DNA of 64,000 nucleotides, taken from the NCBI GenBank assembly GCA_016508695.1, contig VNKQ01000013.1:682001-746000 (forward strand), read 5' to 3'. Every line of letters begins with the position of its first letter. The first letter of the stretch is position 1. Below the pieces are notes generated by a model. It saw nothing but the letters and a program-made list of their open reading frames with translations, was not told the DNA's origin and ran no database searches. The DNA is from Hyphodiscus hymeniophilus. Its lineage: Eukaryota > Ascomycota > Leotiomycetes > Helotiales > Hyphodiscaceae. Positions 12,660 to 24,203 of the stretch are shown here, piece by piece. The position numbers were made by a program, and so were the translations under genes.

Positions 12660-13570
12660 ATGGCTACCCAAATTGTGCATATTCCAGAAATCGAAAAGCT
12701 GAGCCCAAAGGTCATACGGGTTATGGGAGGAAACCCGTCCAAGGTAATCCAATATTCGAATTCGAAGACCATGCTAATCATGAGTTCTAGTTCACGCTAC
12801 AAGGAACGAATACCTATATAGTCGGCACAGGTCCAAAGCGTTTACTCATAGATACTGGAGAAGGGAAGCCCTCCTGGATCTCAGCCATAAAACGTGTCCT
12901 GAAAGAAGAAGACATCTCCATTTCCGAAACGATCCTTACACACTGGCATCACGACCACACAGGAGGACAACAGCATCTACAAGAGCTCTCCCCCGAGACA
13001 AAATTTTACAAGAACACTCCCAGCGATGACCAACTGGATATAGAAGATGGTCAGACCTTCAAAGTTGAAGGCGCAACACTGCGAACCGTGTACTCTCCAG
13101 GACATGCACAAGATCATATGGCATTAATACTAGAAGAAGAAAACGCCATGTTTACAGGAGATAATGTCCTGGGTCACGGAACTGCCGTGTTTGAAGATCT
13201 CTCCACCTATCTTTCCAGTCTGGAGAAGATGCGTGCGGTATTCAAAGGGCGAGCATACCCCGGCCACGGCCCGGTAATCGAGGACGGGCCGTCGAAAATA
13301 TTGGAATATATCCGCCATCGAAAGATGCGAGAAGACCAGGTCATCCAGGTACTGAAATCGAGGAAAGGGGAAGATGGAGTGGGTGAGGAAAGTGGTGAAT
13401 GGACCAGCATGGAGATAGTGAAAGTTATCTATAAAGATGTGCCGGAGAATCTGCATATGCCTGCCAATGGGGGCGTTCTGCAGATATTGAGCAAGCTGGA
13501 AGGGGAAGAGAAGGTTGTTGAAGATGGGAGGACAGAGAGGTGGAGGATAAGGAATCGGGCTACGCTCTGA
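12660..13570 (+). CDS. LACTB2: Metallo-beta-lactamase-fold hydrolase, LACTB2-like
   Basis: Zinc-dependent hydrolase. Human LACTB2 is a mitochondrial single-strand endoribonuclease, while related fungal proteins also act as thioesterases in polyketide clusters, so the substrate here is open. Two exons (12660-12743, 12791-13570) give 287 residues, against 288 in human LACTB2, which favours this start over the in-frame ATG at 12630. Metal ligands are all present: HWHHDHTGG, SPGHAQDHM, FTGDNVLGHG and YPGHGPVIEDG. The family signature GGNPSKFTLQGTNTYIVG spans the single intron. No polyketide synthase lies nearby, which argues against a biosynthetic role. Confidence 0.85.
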
Positions 13571-14572
13571 GATGCCTTTTAAAGTGTTGGTAGGATATGG
13601 CCGTCTTGTATGTTAATTAGCATCGTCTTTATGTGCTTGCCATAGGGTTATTATAAGCCCAGCTAGAAATAAAGAAGACTTTATTGCTCAGGTATGTTCC
13701 ACTTATTAAGAAGTACTCTCGTTAATAAGACAGGCTCCTCTGAGTTGGTCTATCATTTTCCGCTCTGTGGTTCCAAATCCAGTCTTTCAATAGACAAAGT
13801 GTAGAACAACCAGCAACAACAACATCTTTTGGCTCCAATTGGGAACTGAATGAAGCGGCGGGATGGTAGTTGTTCCGAAGTCGACATTGCCGGAAGGGAT
13901 AAAGATGGTAAGAGTTAGTCCGAACAGTTTCTCGGACCGTGGCAGGCTACGGGTCGGGTTGGGGGTTGTTCCGGGCGAAACTGTAATATAACGACAGCCG
14001 AGACTTTCCCGATCTCTTATGTTTTTTATATGAGAATCGTGGTAATGATTTAGAGATCATTCCCAATGTTTGAAAATGTTTGAAGCATTTGGGGTATGGA
14101 AATGCAGAAGAATCCAGACTCTAGGGATTTATAGGTTGCTGCAGCAACAACTTTCGAGAACCCCAAATCATCAAAGGGTTTTAGAGATTGGGATAGGATA
14201 ATTTCGATCACGTCACATGCATACAGAAGAGGGGATTCGTCCAACAGTGATTAATCTAATCCTACAAGCGAACGCCGGTGGTTCATCCATAGGTAGCATT
14301 CGAATCCACCTTTGAGAAAAGCACCTGTAGAAAAAGCGCCTGTGATAAAGCGCATGTGAGAAAAGCGCATGTGAGAAAAGCGCATGTGAGAAAAGCGCAT
14401 GTGAGAAAAGCGCATGTGAGAAACGCGCGCGAGAGAAAAGCACCAAGGAAACAAGAAAAAGAATCCTAATCTTTCAGTCCCATCCTGAAAAGTCGGAATC
14501 GTCATAAACCAACATTTGATGTCCTAATTCTTCATCACAATGCCACTCAATGCAACGTGATACTCCTCATCC
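13571..14572. other. Intergenic gap with minisatellite
   Basis: Holds the 3' flank of the LACTB2-like gene and of the convergent orphan gene at 14573, plus the 15-bp tandem repeat listed separately. No coding region or RNA gene is supported. Confidence 0.5.
14314..14443. repeat. 15-bp minisatellite, about eight copies
   Basis: The unit GAGAAAAGCGCATGT occurs four times without change (14358-14417). Two diverged copies and one 14-base copy lie on the left (14314-14357) and decayed copies on the right. Because 15 is divisible by three, the minus strand reads a repeated FSHAL-type peptide in short open frames; this is a by-product of the unit length. The array lies within 140 bases of the 3' end of the orphan gene at 14573. 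Confidence 0.9.
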
Positions 14573-16228
14573 TCAATCTTCCCCCATCCAACTTAGACCG
14601 CCGATATTGCCTAGGTCCCCGTTCCCTCCTGGAGAGGGTGATTCACTTCGATAGGCAACGAATCTCGGCGTCGGACTGGGCTCCGAGGCCCGTCTCGGTC
14701 GGCGGCTTTTTGGGCTTGGTGTGACTGCGTCGGCATCGGCTGCAATGTCAGTGGTCAGGCTGGTTGGAGAGGTGGGCTGGGAGAGATCATTGCTGTTGAC
14801 TGCGCGTGTCCTAGAATTTCGAGTTGGAGAAGAGGACGAAGCGGAGCGGACCGGAATAGCTGGCAGCGCCATAGTTGGAGGGGGACTGGCTGGAGGACCG
14901 TAAACTTGCACCATCCGATTAATTTTTGCAGCGGGCAGGGAGCGTCGGGTGTTTGGGGAGAGATTTGGTTGAAGCAAGACATTTCCGCCTAAGGATGGCT
15001 GTTGTCCCAGTACGTACCGATCAGTACGTGGTAGATTGAATGTTTCCGGTCCAGTACGTCTGGTTCGCGGAGGCGGAGCAGTCAACGATCTCACACTTCT
15101 GCTGCGAGGGAGCGAGTTAAATTTGGCCACGGGTCTCGCCGTTAGACCCTCTTCAAGATCGAGTGACTTAGGGGTCAAGGGGATACCGTTGAGATGGATC
15201 TCTGGCAAGTTTGAACGATGCATCTCAATGTATCTATGATGTTCTTCTTGAACTCTCTGAAGATTATACTCTCGTGGGTTGGGAAAATGCGAACCGACTG
15301 CATACGCCTCAGGGAGTTCCCAGCTTTCCTCAGTTTGAGTGGTGTGATGTTGGTTTTCATCTCCTTCGTTTTCCTCGACCAGTATGTTATCCGCGGCCTC
15401 CAGCCTAATTGGCCATCCGAAGATTGAAGCCACTTTTTCTCCAAAGCGGATACCAGCAGCAGTCAGATTCTGGAAAGAGGTTGCTTTCTTGAGACGTCGT
15501 AGAGACCTTCGGCCTCGAAGGCGCTCAGGGCCTCCGGAACGCTGTATACCAAGTGGCTGTGAAGCGGATTGCTTCACGCCTTGATGCTTTTGTAGCGATT
15601 GTGTCGATGTGCTTTGAATAGCAGTCACTTCATGCCGATGACCTAATAAACCAGCATCAATTTGAGCATCGAGTGGATGAGTATCAGCGTCCTCCTCAGC
15701 GACGAGTTGGATTCTGCGACCGACATTGGCGATGGGAGCTGACTGATCTTCACCAGCGGCATACTGTTCTCTGAGATCACTCTCGTAGCGATCACTGCGC
15801 CGGGAAAGTTCTGCTCGTGCGCGATATTGTTGATCAAGATGCTGAAGTGCCACAATTGCTTCAGGTACTTGCTCTTCTGCCAATGACATTACGCCTTCTT
15901 CGAACTTATACCAAGCATCTTGCTGGTGGGGCCGATCGACTTCATCAATGTGAAGGCTACTTAGATGCTCATAGGGGAGTTGTTCATGATCATAAAAATC
16001 CTCGAGAAACCGAAGGTCGAGCTGCAGGCCTGCGACTTTGACCTTCAACTTAGTCTTGGTCCGCTCCAACTTAGTATTGATTCGCTCCAACTCAGTCCTG
16101 GTTCGCTCTGATTCATCAAGTTGTCGTCGCAAACGTGCAACCTGAGCATCCTTTCTCTCCAAGGGCGATGGACCACTGCGTCGAACTGTTTTACCACTGC
16201 TCGCGGACGGCGAGTCGAGATCAGACAT
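14573..16228 (-). CDS. Uncharacterised 551-residue coiled-coil / low-complexity protein
   Basis: I do not recognise this family. It is a single uninterrupted open frame of 551 codons with an ATG start, rare in this intron-rich window. The N-terminal 30 residues are Ser-rich (SDLDSPSASSGKTVRRSG). Residues about 30-75 form a strongly predicted coiled coil with repeated seven-residue blocks (RTRTELE, RINTKLE, RTKTKLK). A mostly helical middle part follows (FEEGVMSLAEEQVPEAIVALQ). The C-terminal half is rich in Pro, Ser and Arg with many SP/TP sites (SPTRNSRTR, SPKSRRPRRASEPSPTP), which could be phosphorylated. There is no signal peptide or membrane segment. A cytoskeletal or scaffold role is possible but is only a guess. 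Confidence 0.7.
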   Translation of the reverse strand: MSDLDSPSASSGKTVRRSGPSPLERKDAQVARLRRQLDESERTRTELERINTKLERTKTKLKVKVAGLQLDLRFLEDFYDHEQLPYEHLSSLHIDEVDRPHQQDAWYKFEEGVMSLAEEQVPEAIVALQHLDQQYRARAELSRRSDRYESDLREQYAAGEDQSAPIANVGRRIQLVAEEDADTHPLDAQIDAGLLGHRHEVTAIQSTSTQSLQKHQGVKQSASQPLGIQRSGGPERLRGRRSLRRLKKATSFQNLTAAGIRFGEKVASIFGWPIRLEAADNILVEENEGDENQHHTTQTEESWELPEAYAVGSHFPNPREYNLQRVQEEHHRYIEMHRSNLPEIHLNGIPLTPKSLDLEEGLTARPVAKFNSLPRSRSVRSLTAPPPRTRRTGPETFNLPRTDRYVLGQQPSLGGNVLLQPNLSPNTRRSLPAAKINRMVQVYGPPASPPPTMALPAIPVRSASSSSPTRNSRTRAVNSNDLSQPTSPTSLTTDIAADADAVTPSPKSRRPRRASEPSPTPRFVAYRSESPSPGGNGDLGNIGGLSWMGED

Positions 16229-19200
16229 GGTTGCGGCTGTCTAGAGCAAGGGTGCTAAGAGTTCGATCTGGCTAGGCAATGCGTGAATCGATATGTGTGT
16301 TTATAACTTTTGAGCTCCTTGGCAAGGAGAAGCGATGATTGCGATGATCGTGATCTCAAGCTGTATGGATGCTTACACAAGTGATGTGAAGCTCGTGAGG
16401 CAATCGGAAATCGTAGCCCTGGAGTTCTTTTAAGGTGAAATGAGTATCAGCTTGACAGTGAGATGAGTTACGACTCGTTACCCTCCAGATGCTTGGAAAG
16501 CAGGTAGAATAGTTTAGAAGTGCTAGTAGACCGAGAGGTGGTGAGTTTTGGAGTTGACTGGAGCGATTTTTGATTTGTGTCTGGGAGAATATCGAAATTG
16601 ACGCGAAGTGCGTTGAGATATCAACAATACCAACTCCCGGAATTTCTGAAGCGAGTCCCGAGTTAGCGCATTGATGCCACCTTTTCAAAGAGCGTGGATT
16701 GAGCCCTAGCCTCATCGGCATAAGAACCTCTCGGTCTGAAGATTCGTGAGTCCCAGGACTTATACGAGAACAGGCAGGCTCGCAGGCCAGAAACTATGAG
16801 TCGAGATGGGGCAACAGGTTAGTGGTTATGGCCTTGGACTCGTTGTGCTTATGGAACTTTAATTTGACTCGAGAGTACACTGCATCGTAACTCATTCAGG
16901 TGGGTGATCTGCTATTCTTTCCAGGATGATAGAACTCAATAGTTAGGCCATGACTGAGAACGTATCGATTGATCTTCGACTCGGGGAAGATGGGCCGGGT
17001 AGACGGTGAGATGATTCAAGTCTAGTCTCAAGCCAACACTTCCTTCTTTTGCAACATCTTGCTAACTTTGCGAAAAGAATATCATGCTCGAATTTATATC
17101 AACAACTGACCGCAATCAAGCCCCACTTTAGAGCAGCGCTGCATCTATTGACGACGTATCAAGAAATTTGGATGGACATACCATGAGTGACAGGTGGCTA
17201 TCGGTGGGACGCTCGATGAAGAAGAGGATCAGAAAGGTCAACGATTAGATCGAATTGCCAAGAGATAGGTGATGAGTGGCTTTATGACAACCTGCGACCT
17301 TCTACTAACAGTGGCATAGAAGATTTGAGCTCGAACATCTACCAAAACCTAAGCCTTTGCTATCAGCCTCCCCGTCGACGATGGGGCAGGTCTTACGAAA
17401 AACCAGAATCCAGACAGCCACATGGACCTTAATAGCACTGTTTTTATAAAGCAATACACTGGTCGTGAAAGTGGCTCACAAGATTCGGGAAAATCGAGTT
17501 TGAGAATGTGCCAAGAATTAGAATAGTCATGTTCAAGCTTCAGAGCGTCGAGGCATAGGCGAATTATTCCTCATGGCCAGTGTCGGGACAAACAACGGAA
17601 AAGAAAGGTCGATTCGGCCGCCACATATGGCACGCAGCTCGAAAGGATACAGCAGAACAGGAGGAGAGACGGCATAAAGATCAACGCGGCGTAGCACCAT
17701 TGCTGCTTTGGATCATCAGCTCGGGGGGACCTGAAGGCTGTGGGCACTCTATGATGAATATTTGCGGATAAGCAGGGTGTACAATGTCTCCACTCTTCAT
17801 CCTCAACTCCAAGGTATTTTGGTAGTGCTTGGCCGTCGCCTTCAAGGATATCCCACTGGGCACATAGGTATGTAATATCCTCGGTCTCTTTCCCAAACTA
17901 CAAGGGCAGTGCCTGACTCTTGATATCCCCACCAGTTAGGAATCATGGCTTTGCACTAGCAATACGCCTGCACTTTGTGGATTAGTGTGGTCTTTCAATC
18001 GATCCAACAGCTCAGGCTCTTGGATGACACTGGCTGATCATCGTGTCAAATCAATGACTCCACCAAGCTCGGCAGCCAGAACCTAGATTCGTGGCCGTCG
18101 ACTGAGCTGCAGACTTCTGAAGCCTGTACTCGCGCCCTGAAGAGGAGGAATGATACTTGGCTTCATTCTTCATGGCTCTCTTGATCGCTGAGCCGGGTTT
18201 CTTCTCTCGTGTTCTCACAAATGTCGGTATCGACAAAAGCCCACTAGAACATGCCGGCGACACCAGCAAAGCAGCAAGAGGCAATAGAGAGAGGAACAAG
18301 AAGTATTAAAGTTACGATGCTGGATTCACCAGAGTGAACACTTGTACAAGGTGATTCTTACAGTTGTCGGAATTGTTTTGTGCGATTGTCGTCAGATACC
18401 TTATTGCTTCGGAGCTCGGAGACGTTTCTACCGACTCGCTACGATAACCAATCATGGCTCCTTACTGTTTGATACAGCTGTGCAAAAATCGAGCCTATCC
18501 CTCCATAAACACATCTATCCAATCTCAAGACCAATTCTTCTTGCCATAGTTATTACAAGTCTTTGCATTGTTCCAATACTTGTACGTGTCTTCCTGAATT
18601 CGCCCAAACTTTCCAAAATAAGCCAAGGCTTGCTTAGTAACTCAGAACATGCTTTTTGGCCTCAGGCGGCATTGCTCCAGTCATTGCCCTTCCTACACGC
18701 TAACAATGGTACACCGAATCCAACATTCCAATTCTAGCTTCCTTTGATGTTCGTACGTACACATCGATCCAGCATTCGGTTCCGAGCATGGCGGGGAAGG
18801 GCCACTGGCACAAGACAGCCCGTTGAGGACAGCCAAGCCGGAATCGATTTGCCGATTCTGCGATTGTATCAAGGGCCAAGGCATAATGGCATTCAGAGCT
18901 TGGTAACCTTTCTGGTCTCATTCACGTGTGCATCAGCATCGGACAAGTTGCAGCAGTACTCGGAGGTGGTTGTCGCTACTCCACTTCTGTTGGAGTTAAT
19001 CCTAAGAAGTGCTATTCTATGGAGAGCTCGTTTAAACATCTCTTATTAATTAAAGATATTTTTTATTTCCAGTATCAAAAGCAAGCTGTTTTCATATTAG
19101 TGGGGATTTAATATCCTTGGGCAGCAGCTTGTGAATGAAATAAGGTGTGGTACCTACCCGGGTAGGTCAGCCGTAGCGAAGGATGGCACGACGGGGGTGC

Positions 19201-21258
19201 AGTATTCCAAAAACCATTTACATTGAACACCATCGGCTGCGCGTACTTGTCTTATCAACCGAGAATATCCAAGCTCTTAGTATCAGAGAGTGCGGGAGCT
19301 ACAATAAGGATGGGCGGTTTGCAAATCAGAGCATGTATTGTATCCAGCTTCTACATGTAAAGTACAGTTACTGGTCCTCAAAGGAACCATCTTCCTCTTG
19401 TTTGTGGAAAACCCCATTCGGCGAGATTTCATGGAGGTCCAAAGTGCTGAGTCATACAGCAATGGGATCCGGCAAAGCATAGCCGGAACGGACATGTCGC
19501 TTGAAAACACTCTTCTATGTTGCAGGATTGCAGGATGGCTGGCCACTTAGCCACTGTGCCTTTCTACTGTACTATAAAAAACTGTTTGGTCTTGTTCTTT
19601 ACCAATGCCGACACCAACTCATCCATTACCGTTAAAAGATGCTCGCACCTGCATGCCGACAATCTTCTCCCCATGTGGGGAAGCCAAGACCATCCATTCG
19701 TGAAGGCAGCAATAAATGCTGCATATCCTTTGAACCACATGCCACACCGCCATGCATACATACATCAGACGAGGAAGACGCAATTACCTAGGGATGGATG
19801 AGTATGCAATGCGTCCCACAAAGGTGTGGCTGGCATGGAAATGAGAATCTGAATGAGAGCACAACTGGTAGCTGAGCGGAGACTTTCCTCCGTCCACGAT
19901 GATCATTCGCGAGCGCGAAGTTCTGGCCCAAGTACGAGTACCGACTCAGCAGAAGTCGCCTCGTGGACGACGTCAAGACTCACCACTGCAACAGCGAGAG
20001 GGTGTTCCCTACCTTAACGTCAATACAGTACGTTTAAGTTTCTATGCCTCTTGGGTTCACGAAGCATTCGGACCTCGGAGTTATGGTGCTCTAAAATCCA
20101 GACTCGGTGGTAATTCGAGTATATGACGTGGACGAGATGAAATCGTCTTGGCGGTCCAAAACCAGCGGAGCTCTTTGCTCTGAGCGATTCTCCATGGCGG
20201 GTAATGCGGCTGAAGACAGGATTGGCACCAAAATCCAAACCTCCAGGAGTATTAGCATTGCATAGTTTTCTGTCCATCCTTGCCTGGGGGGGCCGGTTTT
20301 CCGTGCGACCTCGTGCCATGAAAAACAGCCGATCTGTGAGAATGAGGTCTTTGATACTTTACCTTACCTGTACAAGTAAGTACCCAACCTAAGGTACTTA
20401 CCTTACAGAGCGCTCGTCACATCCGAGGATCCCGAGCACTGGTGGCGTGATGCAAGGCGGGTTAGCCATGGACCTGTGCCACACTGTCTTATCTTAGTCC
20501 GCACAAAGCAGCCAGTCAGCAACGACGACCTGGAGAGGAAGGCATTGGAGCCCATCATGTGACGCTAATAAGCACCCCCCTGTGTAGTTGCAGCCATTTC
20601 CTTCAGCCTTGTCGATGGTGGGAGGAGAGATTGTGTCAACATTATTAATTGTTCGACTCCGTAAGCAAAAGCTATCCGATCTAGGAGAAGTCGCTCCATT
20701 GGGCGGGAGCACATGCTGAGCGCGGCTACCAAATCACACGTCCTCTCTGCTGGTCACAGGAACTTTGCTACCTTTATTGGCTGGTTGTCATACTCAATAT
20801 GGTAAAGTTGTCTGTTGCTGCATTCTCGCATAAGAAAGATCGGAGGTATCACCGGAGAAAGTAGTTGACTCAGTGCCGACACGCCCCAAACCTCTTCCGT
20901 GGGAAGTCACCGGAATGGAGTCATGAGCTTACCTGATCCTAAGCATTACTACGATTCCGTCTATCTGAGTAAGGAAACCACCTTTGTCGGTGTAGACCCC
21001 ACCCACTTACTCACTCATTCTTGCGGTTTCGATGATGGTGCCTTATAACCGTCCTCCCACCGCCTCTGAGTTTTGCTTGTAAGTAACAAAAGTCCTGTCG
21101 GTAACTCTAGGCAATAATAGTATTAATCGCGGTAATTTGACTCTTGTACACTTCTCTGCAGAGTCACTCTTGTCTGACCTTCAACATCGCATTCAAATTT
21201 TGTCTTAGCGAAATCTGGAGTACAGTACTTACCTGCAAAACGCACCTACCTATCTCTC
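16229..21258. other. Five-kilobase gene-poor stretch
   Basis: Both strands show only short open frames, most lacking an ATG, splice-compatible partners or any family resemblance. I see no transposase, reverse transcriptase, long terminal repeat or tRNA. It contains a 16-bp perfect palindrome at 19152-19167 and, around 20370-20406, a cluster of GTAAGTAC/GGTACTTACC-like inverted motifs. It ends in the Ytp1-like promoter. It could hold a non-coding RNA or a decayed element that I cannot recognise. Confidence 0.5.
19152..19167. repeat. 16-bp perfect palindrome
   Basis: ACCTACCCGGGTAGGT equals its own reverse complement. The half-site resembles the AGGTAC/TAGGTA words scattered elsewhere in this window. 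It could be a binding site for a dimeric protein or a chance decay product of a dispersed repeat. Confidence 0.6.
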
Positions 21259-23145
21259 ATGAAGCAGCGACCGATGCCATCACTTTCACGGAATTTCGTG
21301 AAGCTTACACTTCTACTGGGGTGCATCTCCCCAGTCGTCGCCCACGGTCAGGATGAGCATGGAAGTATGACTATGGAAATGGCCGATGCGACCGCAGCAG
21401 CTGCGTCTGGCACGATGATGGCTGAGCCAGCAAGCTATTTCCAGCTCACAGAACACACTGGCTTGATGTTTGCCCATATTCTACTCATGACAATAGGATG
21501 GGTGTTTGTTCTTCCAATCAGTAAATATGTCTGCGACATTTGTGACATCCAACAACTAACTCGTTGCTAGGTGTGATGCTCTCCATCTCCCGCTCGCGGT
21601 ATAGGTTTCCAGTACAATTCCTATTCATAGCTCTTAACGCGGTTGGAGTCGTTCTGGTCACCATATACAATGCCAGCACGCCCGATATGTACCCCAATAA
21701 TGCGCATCACAAACTGGGGTGGATTTTGACCTGGGTAGTGACCGCTCAGGGCGTGATGGGGGTTCTCAGCGCATACGCGGGAGCACAAGAGAAGCGCGAG
21801 GAGGAATTCATGCCAGTATCTGCTGCAGCAATGGAGCATCACCGGCGCATGCAGCGACCTCAGATTTCAGATATGTACCGGTTTTCCTACGATAGCGGTC
21901 ATGGCACAGAACCTACCACCGAGTCCCTCCGAAGCGAATCCGTTTCGTCGCGTGGTGAGGACGAGCTTCCGGAAGCGCAGCCAGCGGCTGAGGAGGAAGA
22001 CGATGACATCGAGAAACACGGTCTGATGCACGGCAGTCGGGTCGATAAATATCTGAGCAACAGAATCCTCGCGTTGCTGTCATCGAAAGTGTTGCGCATT
22101 TTCCGGTGGCTGTACGACGTCGTGGATCGCTTGATTTTAATACTGGGGTGGGCTGGGCTAGTGACGGGTACGGTCACATACGGGGCATTATTTGTAAGTC
22201 GAGATTAGATTAGATGGAATATTTGCTGACGAGAATCTAGATGGGACCTGAACTTTTCAACGGACTTGCGCATTTCATCAAAGGAGGAGTCTTCTTCTGG
22301 TATGGGATCTTGACTCTTGGAAGGTGGGCAGGTTTTTTTGCGGATATTGGATGGGTGAGTCGACTGATCCTCTTCATTGGATTAACTGACCTCGACAGGC
22401 TTGGAATGTCAAACCCTCGACATCGAACAAACCATCAGCAGAATTCGTCGAGAGTTTCCTGATCTTCTTCTACGGATCTACAAATGCTTTCCTCGAGCAC
22501 TTGACTGCTTGGGGCAGTGCATGGTCTGCGCAAGATCTCGAGCACGTCTCGATCACTATCATGTTCTTCGGTGGAGGGCTTTGTGGCATGCTTATCGAGT
22601 CGAGTCGAGTTCGAGATCTTCTGAACACAGTCCAGCAAGTCTCTCAGCACTCTTATCACTCAGAGGGGCAAAGCGCGCTGGAGCCACCTAAGAGTTACAG
22701 ATTTTCGATGAACCCTCTGCCAGCATTGATCGTTCTCCTCCTGGGAGTGATGATGAGTTCGCATCACCAGGAATCCATGGTCTCAACTATGATCCACAAG
22801 CAATGGGGTACGTTACTTGTCGGGGCCGCATTCGCACGAGCTTTGACATATGTAATCTTCTATCTGGCACCTCCAACGTCCATGTTACCTGGCAGACCGC
22901 CGTCTGAGCTTATCACGGCTTTTTGCCTGCTCGCAGGGGGGTTTGTTTTCATGCTTAGTGCAAGGGATGTTGTAGAGACGATGGAGCAGTACGGCCTGGA
23001 TGCCATGTTCATCTTCACCGTTACGATGGGCCTCATTACTTTCCTGATGGCTTGGATCGTCGTCGTCATTGCGATCAAAGGATGGGCCGTCAGGAGAGAA
23101 AACCGTTCGCGTTTTGTGTCTCATGAGGGTTTAATGTCTCCGTGA
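21259..23145 (+). CDS. Ytp1-like multi-pass membrane protein
   Basis: Resembles fungal proteins annotated as YTP1-like (N-terminal DUF2427 domain and C-terminal YTP1 domain); the biochemical role is unknown in the family. Four exons (21259-21520, 21571-22193, 22241-22354, 22399-23145) give 581 residues. The N-terminus is a signal peptide (LTLLLGCISPVVAHG). Metal-binding-like Met/His content follows (HGSMTMEMAD). Hydrophobic segments then appear at GLMFAHILLMTIGWVFVLP, FLFIALNAVGVVLVTI and LGWILTWVVTAQGVMGVL. An acidic cytosolic loop (AAEEEDDDIEKHG) separates the two halves. The second half carries more membrane helices and ends in a basic tail. The intron positions fit clean GT-AG sites. Confidence 0.82.
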
Positions 23146-23286
23146 TGTGAGATACGAGGCTTCAAGCGTGGGGTGGGGTATGAGACGACGGGTTCATGAG
23201 GATTTCACGAAAGTCATTCTTTTAAAGCGGCATTGAAATGGCGAACAGTGCCATTGGTTATTGGTGACTCGCACATAGATTAATCC

Positions 23287-23769
23287 TTAATGTTTCAAAC
23301 GAGGTTCGAGAGGTTGGAATACTGGGAATTGGTTTGCGGGACTGGACAGGATCGAAGATACCCTTCTTACGAGTCTATGCGTCAATTGAGCTACGATCGA
23401 TTTTGTTACACTCTGCGATTCCGCAAGGGGACATTCAGTGATTGTGAGACAACGAGGCAGTAATTGATATCCCTCTATACAGATTAGGCCATACAACCTT
23501 GTTCCTGGATCAGAGGCCGAGAAGGCTAACTCGAGTCCCTCGACACAGTAGTATTCCGTCAGGATTATCAAGTCCGGGGAAAGGCTTGACTGTGCCGTGT
23601 GTCCGTAAGTCGGTATTGAGGGATCTAGAACCAAGGACGCCTGTCTCCGTCGAGAGACTGGTCCCGAAATGCCCCGGCGTGCCTGCTGGTCCATTTGATA
23701 CATTGATAGGATATCATCACGAGAAATGAATCGTGAGCTTGGCATGAACCTAGGAGGTCGGAACCACAT
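23287..23769 (-). CDS. Possible orphan protein of 160 residues
   Basis: An open frame with ATG at 23769 (MWFRPPRFMPSSRFISR) ends 141 bases beyond the stop of the convergent Ytp1-like gene. It is rich in Arg, Pro and Ser, contains SGPVSRRRQASLVL and has no recognised domain, signal peptide or membrane segment. It has no introns and no family support, so it may be a chance open frame. Confidence 0.25.
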   Translation of the reverse strand: MWFRPPRFMPSSRFISRDDILSMYQMDQQARRGISGPVSRRRQASLVLDPSIPTYGHTAQSSLSPDLIILTEYYCVEGLELAFSASDPGTRLYGLICIEGYQLLPRCLTITECPLAESQSVTKSIVAQLTHRLVRRVSSILSSPANQFPVFQPLEPRLKH

Positions 23770-24090
23770 GCTGGTTGGATTGGGAGGTTCAGGTCTTCGT
23801 CTTCCTACTCTTTGACCCACTCGGATTGGCGGGAGAACATGAGACGGCTCAAACAAAGCCTCCCATTTGAACAACGCACTTGGATTCTGGCTGGAGAGTT
23901 TCTTTTATGAGCACTTCATCGATAGAATATATCAAACCCAAACCTTAGTGATTTGACTGTTGACGAGATGCAGGAGTAGGACAGCCTGTACCCTTTTAAT
24001 GTGGGCTCGGGGTATCTTCGCTTGCACACGGCCCAAGCACTGGCATAGGTATATATTAACATAACGAAATTCTCGAATCAAACACATCAA

Positions 24091-24186
24091 ATCACGATGC
24101 CTGAGTGGTTAAAGGGTATGACTTGAATTCTTCTATTCAGCTATCATATGGTTTCGGCCTCGTAGGTTCAAATCCTGCTCGTGATG
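24091..24186 (+). tRNA. tRNA-Ser (anticodon UGA) with a 15-base intron
   Basis: The acceptor stem pairs 24091-24097 (ATCACGA) with 24179-24185 (TCGTGAT), with G24186 as the discriminator base. The D arm reads CCTGAGTGGTTAAAGG, typical of tRNA-Ser. The anticodon stem pairs TATGA (24117-24121) with TCATA (24144-24148). The loop is CTTGAA plus A24143, with anticodon TGA at 24124-24126. An intron of 15 bases (24128-24142) sits one base 3' of the anticodon, the canonical place. A long variable arm and a T arm with the B box GGTTCAAATCC (24165-24175) follow. The mature length without CCA is 81 bases. Confidence 0.93.
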
Positions 24187-24195
24187 AAATGACTG

Positions 24196-24203
24196 TTTTT
24201 TTT
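24196..24203 (+). terminator. RNA polymerase III terminator
   Basis: A run of eight T residues begins ten bases after the tRNA-Ser 3' end, the expected place and composition for Pol III termination. Confidence 0.85.

Noticed and set aside
14213..14505. Repetitive peptide frames (FSHAL and MRFSH repeats)
   Set aside because: They are translations of the 15-bp minisatellite; the unit length divisible by three keeps several frames open by itself.
18051..18299. A signal-peptide-like frame (FLSLLPLAALLVSPACSS) in the gene-poor stretch
   Set aside because: It has no ATG: the frame begins at a TTG directly after an in-frame stop.
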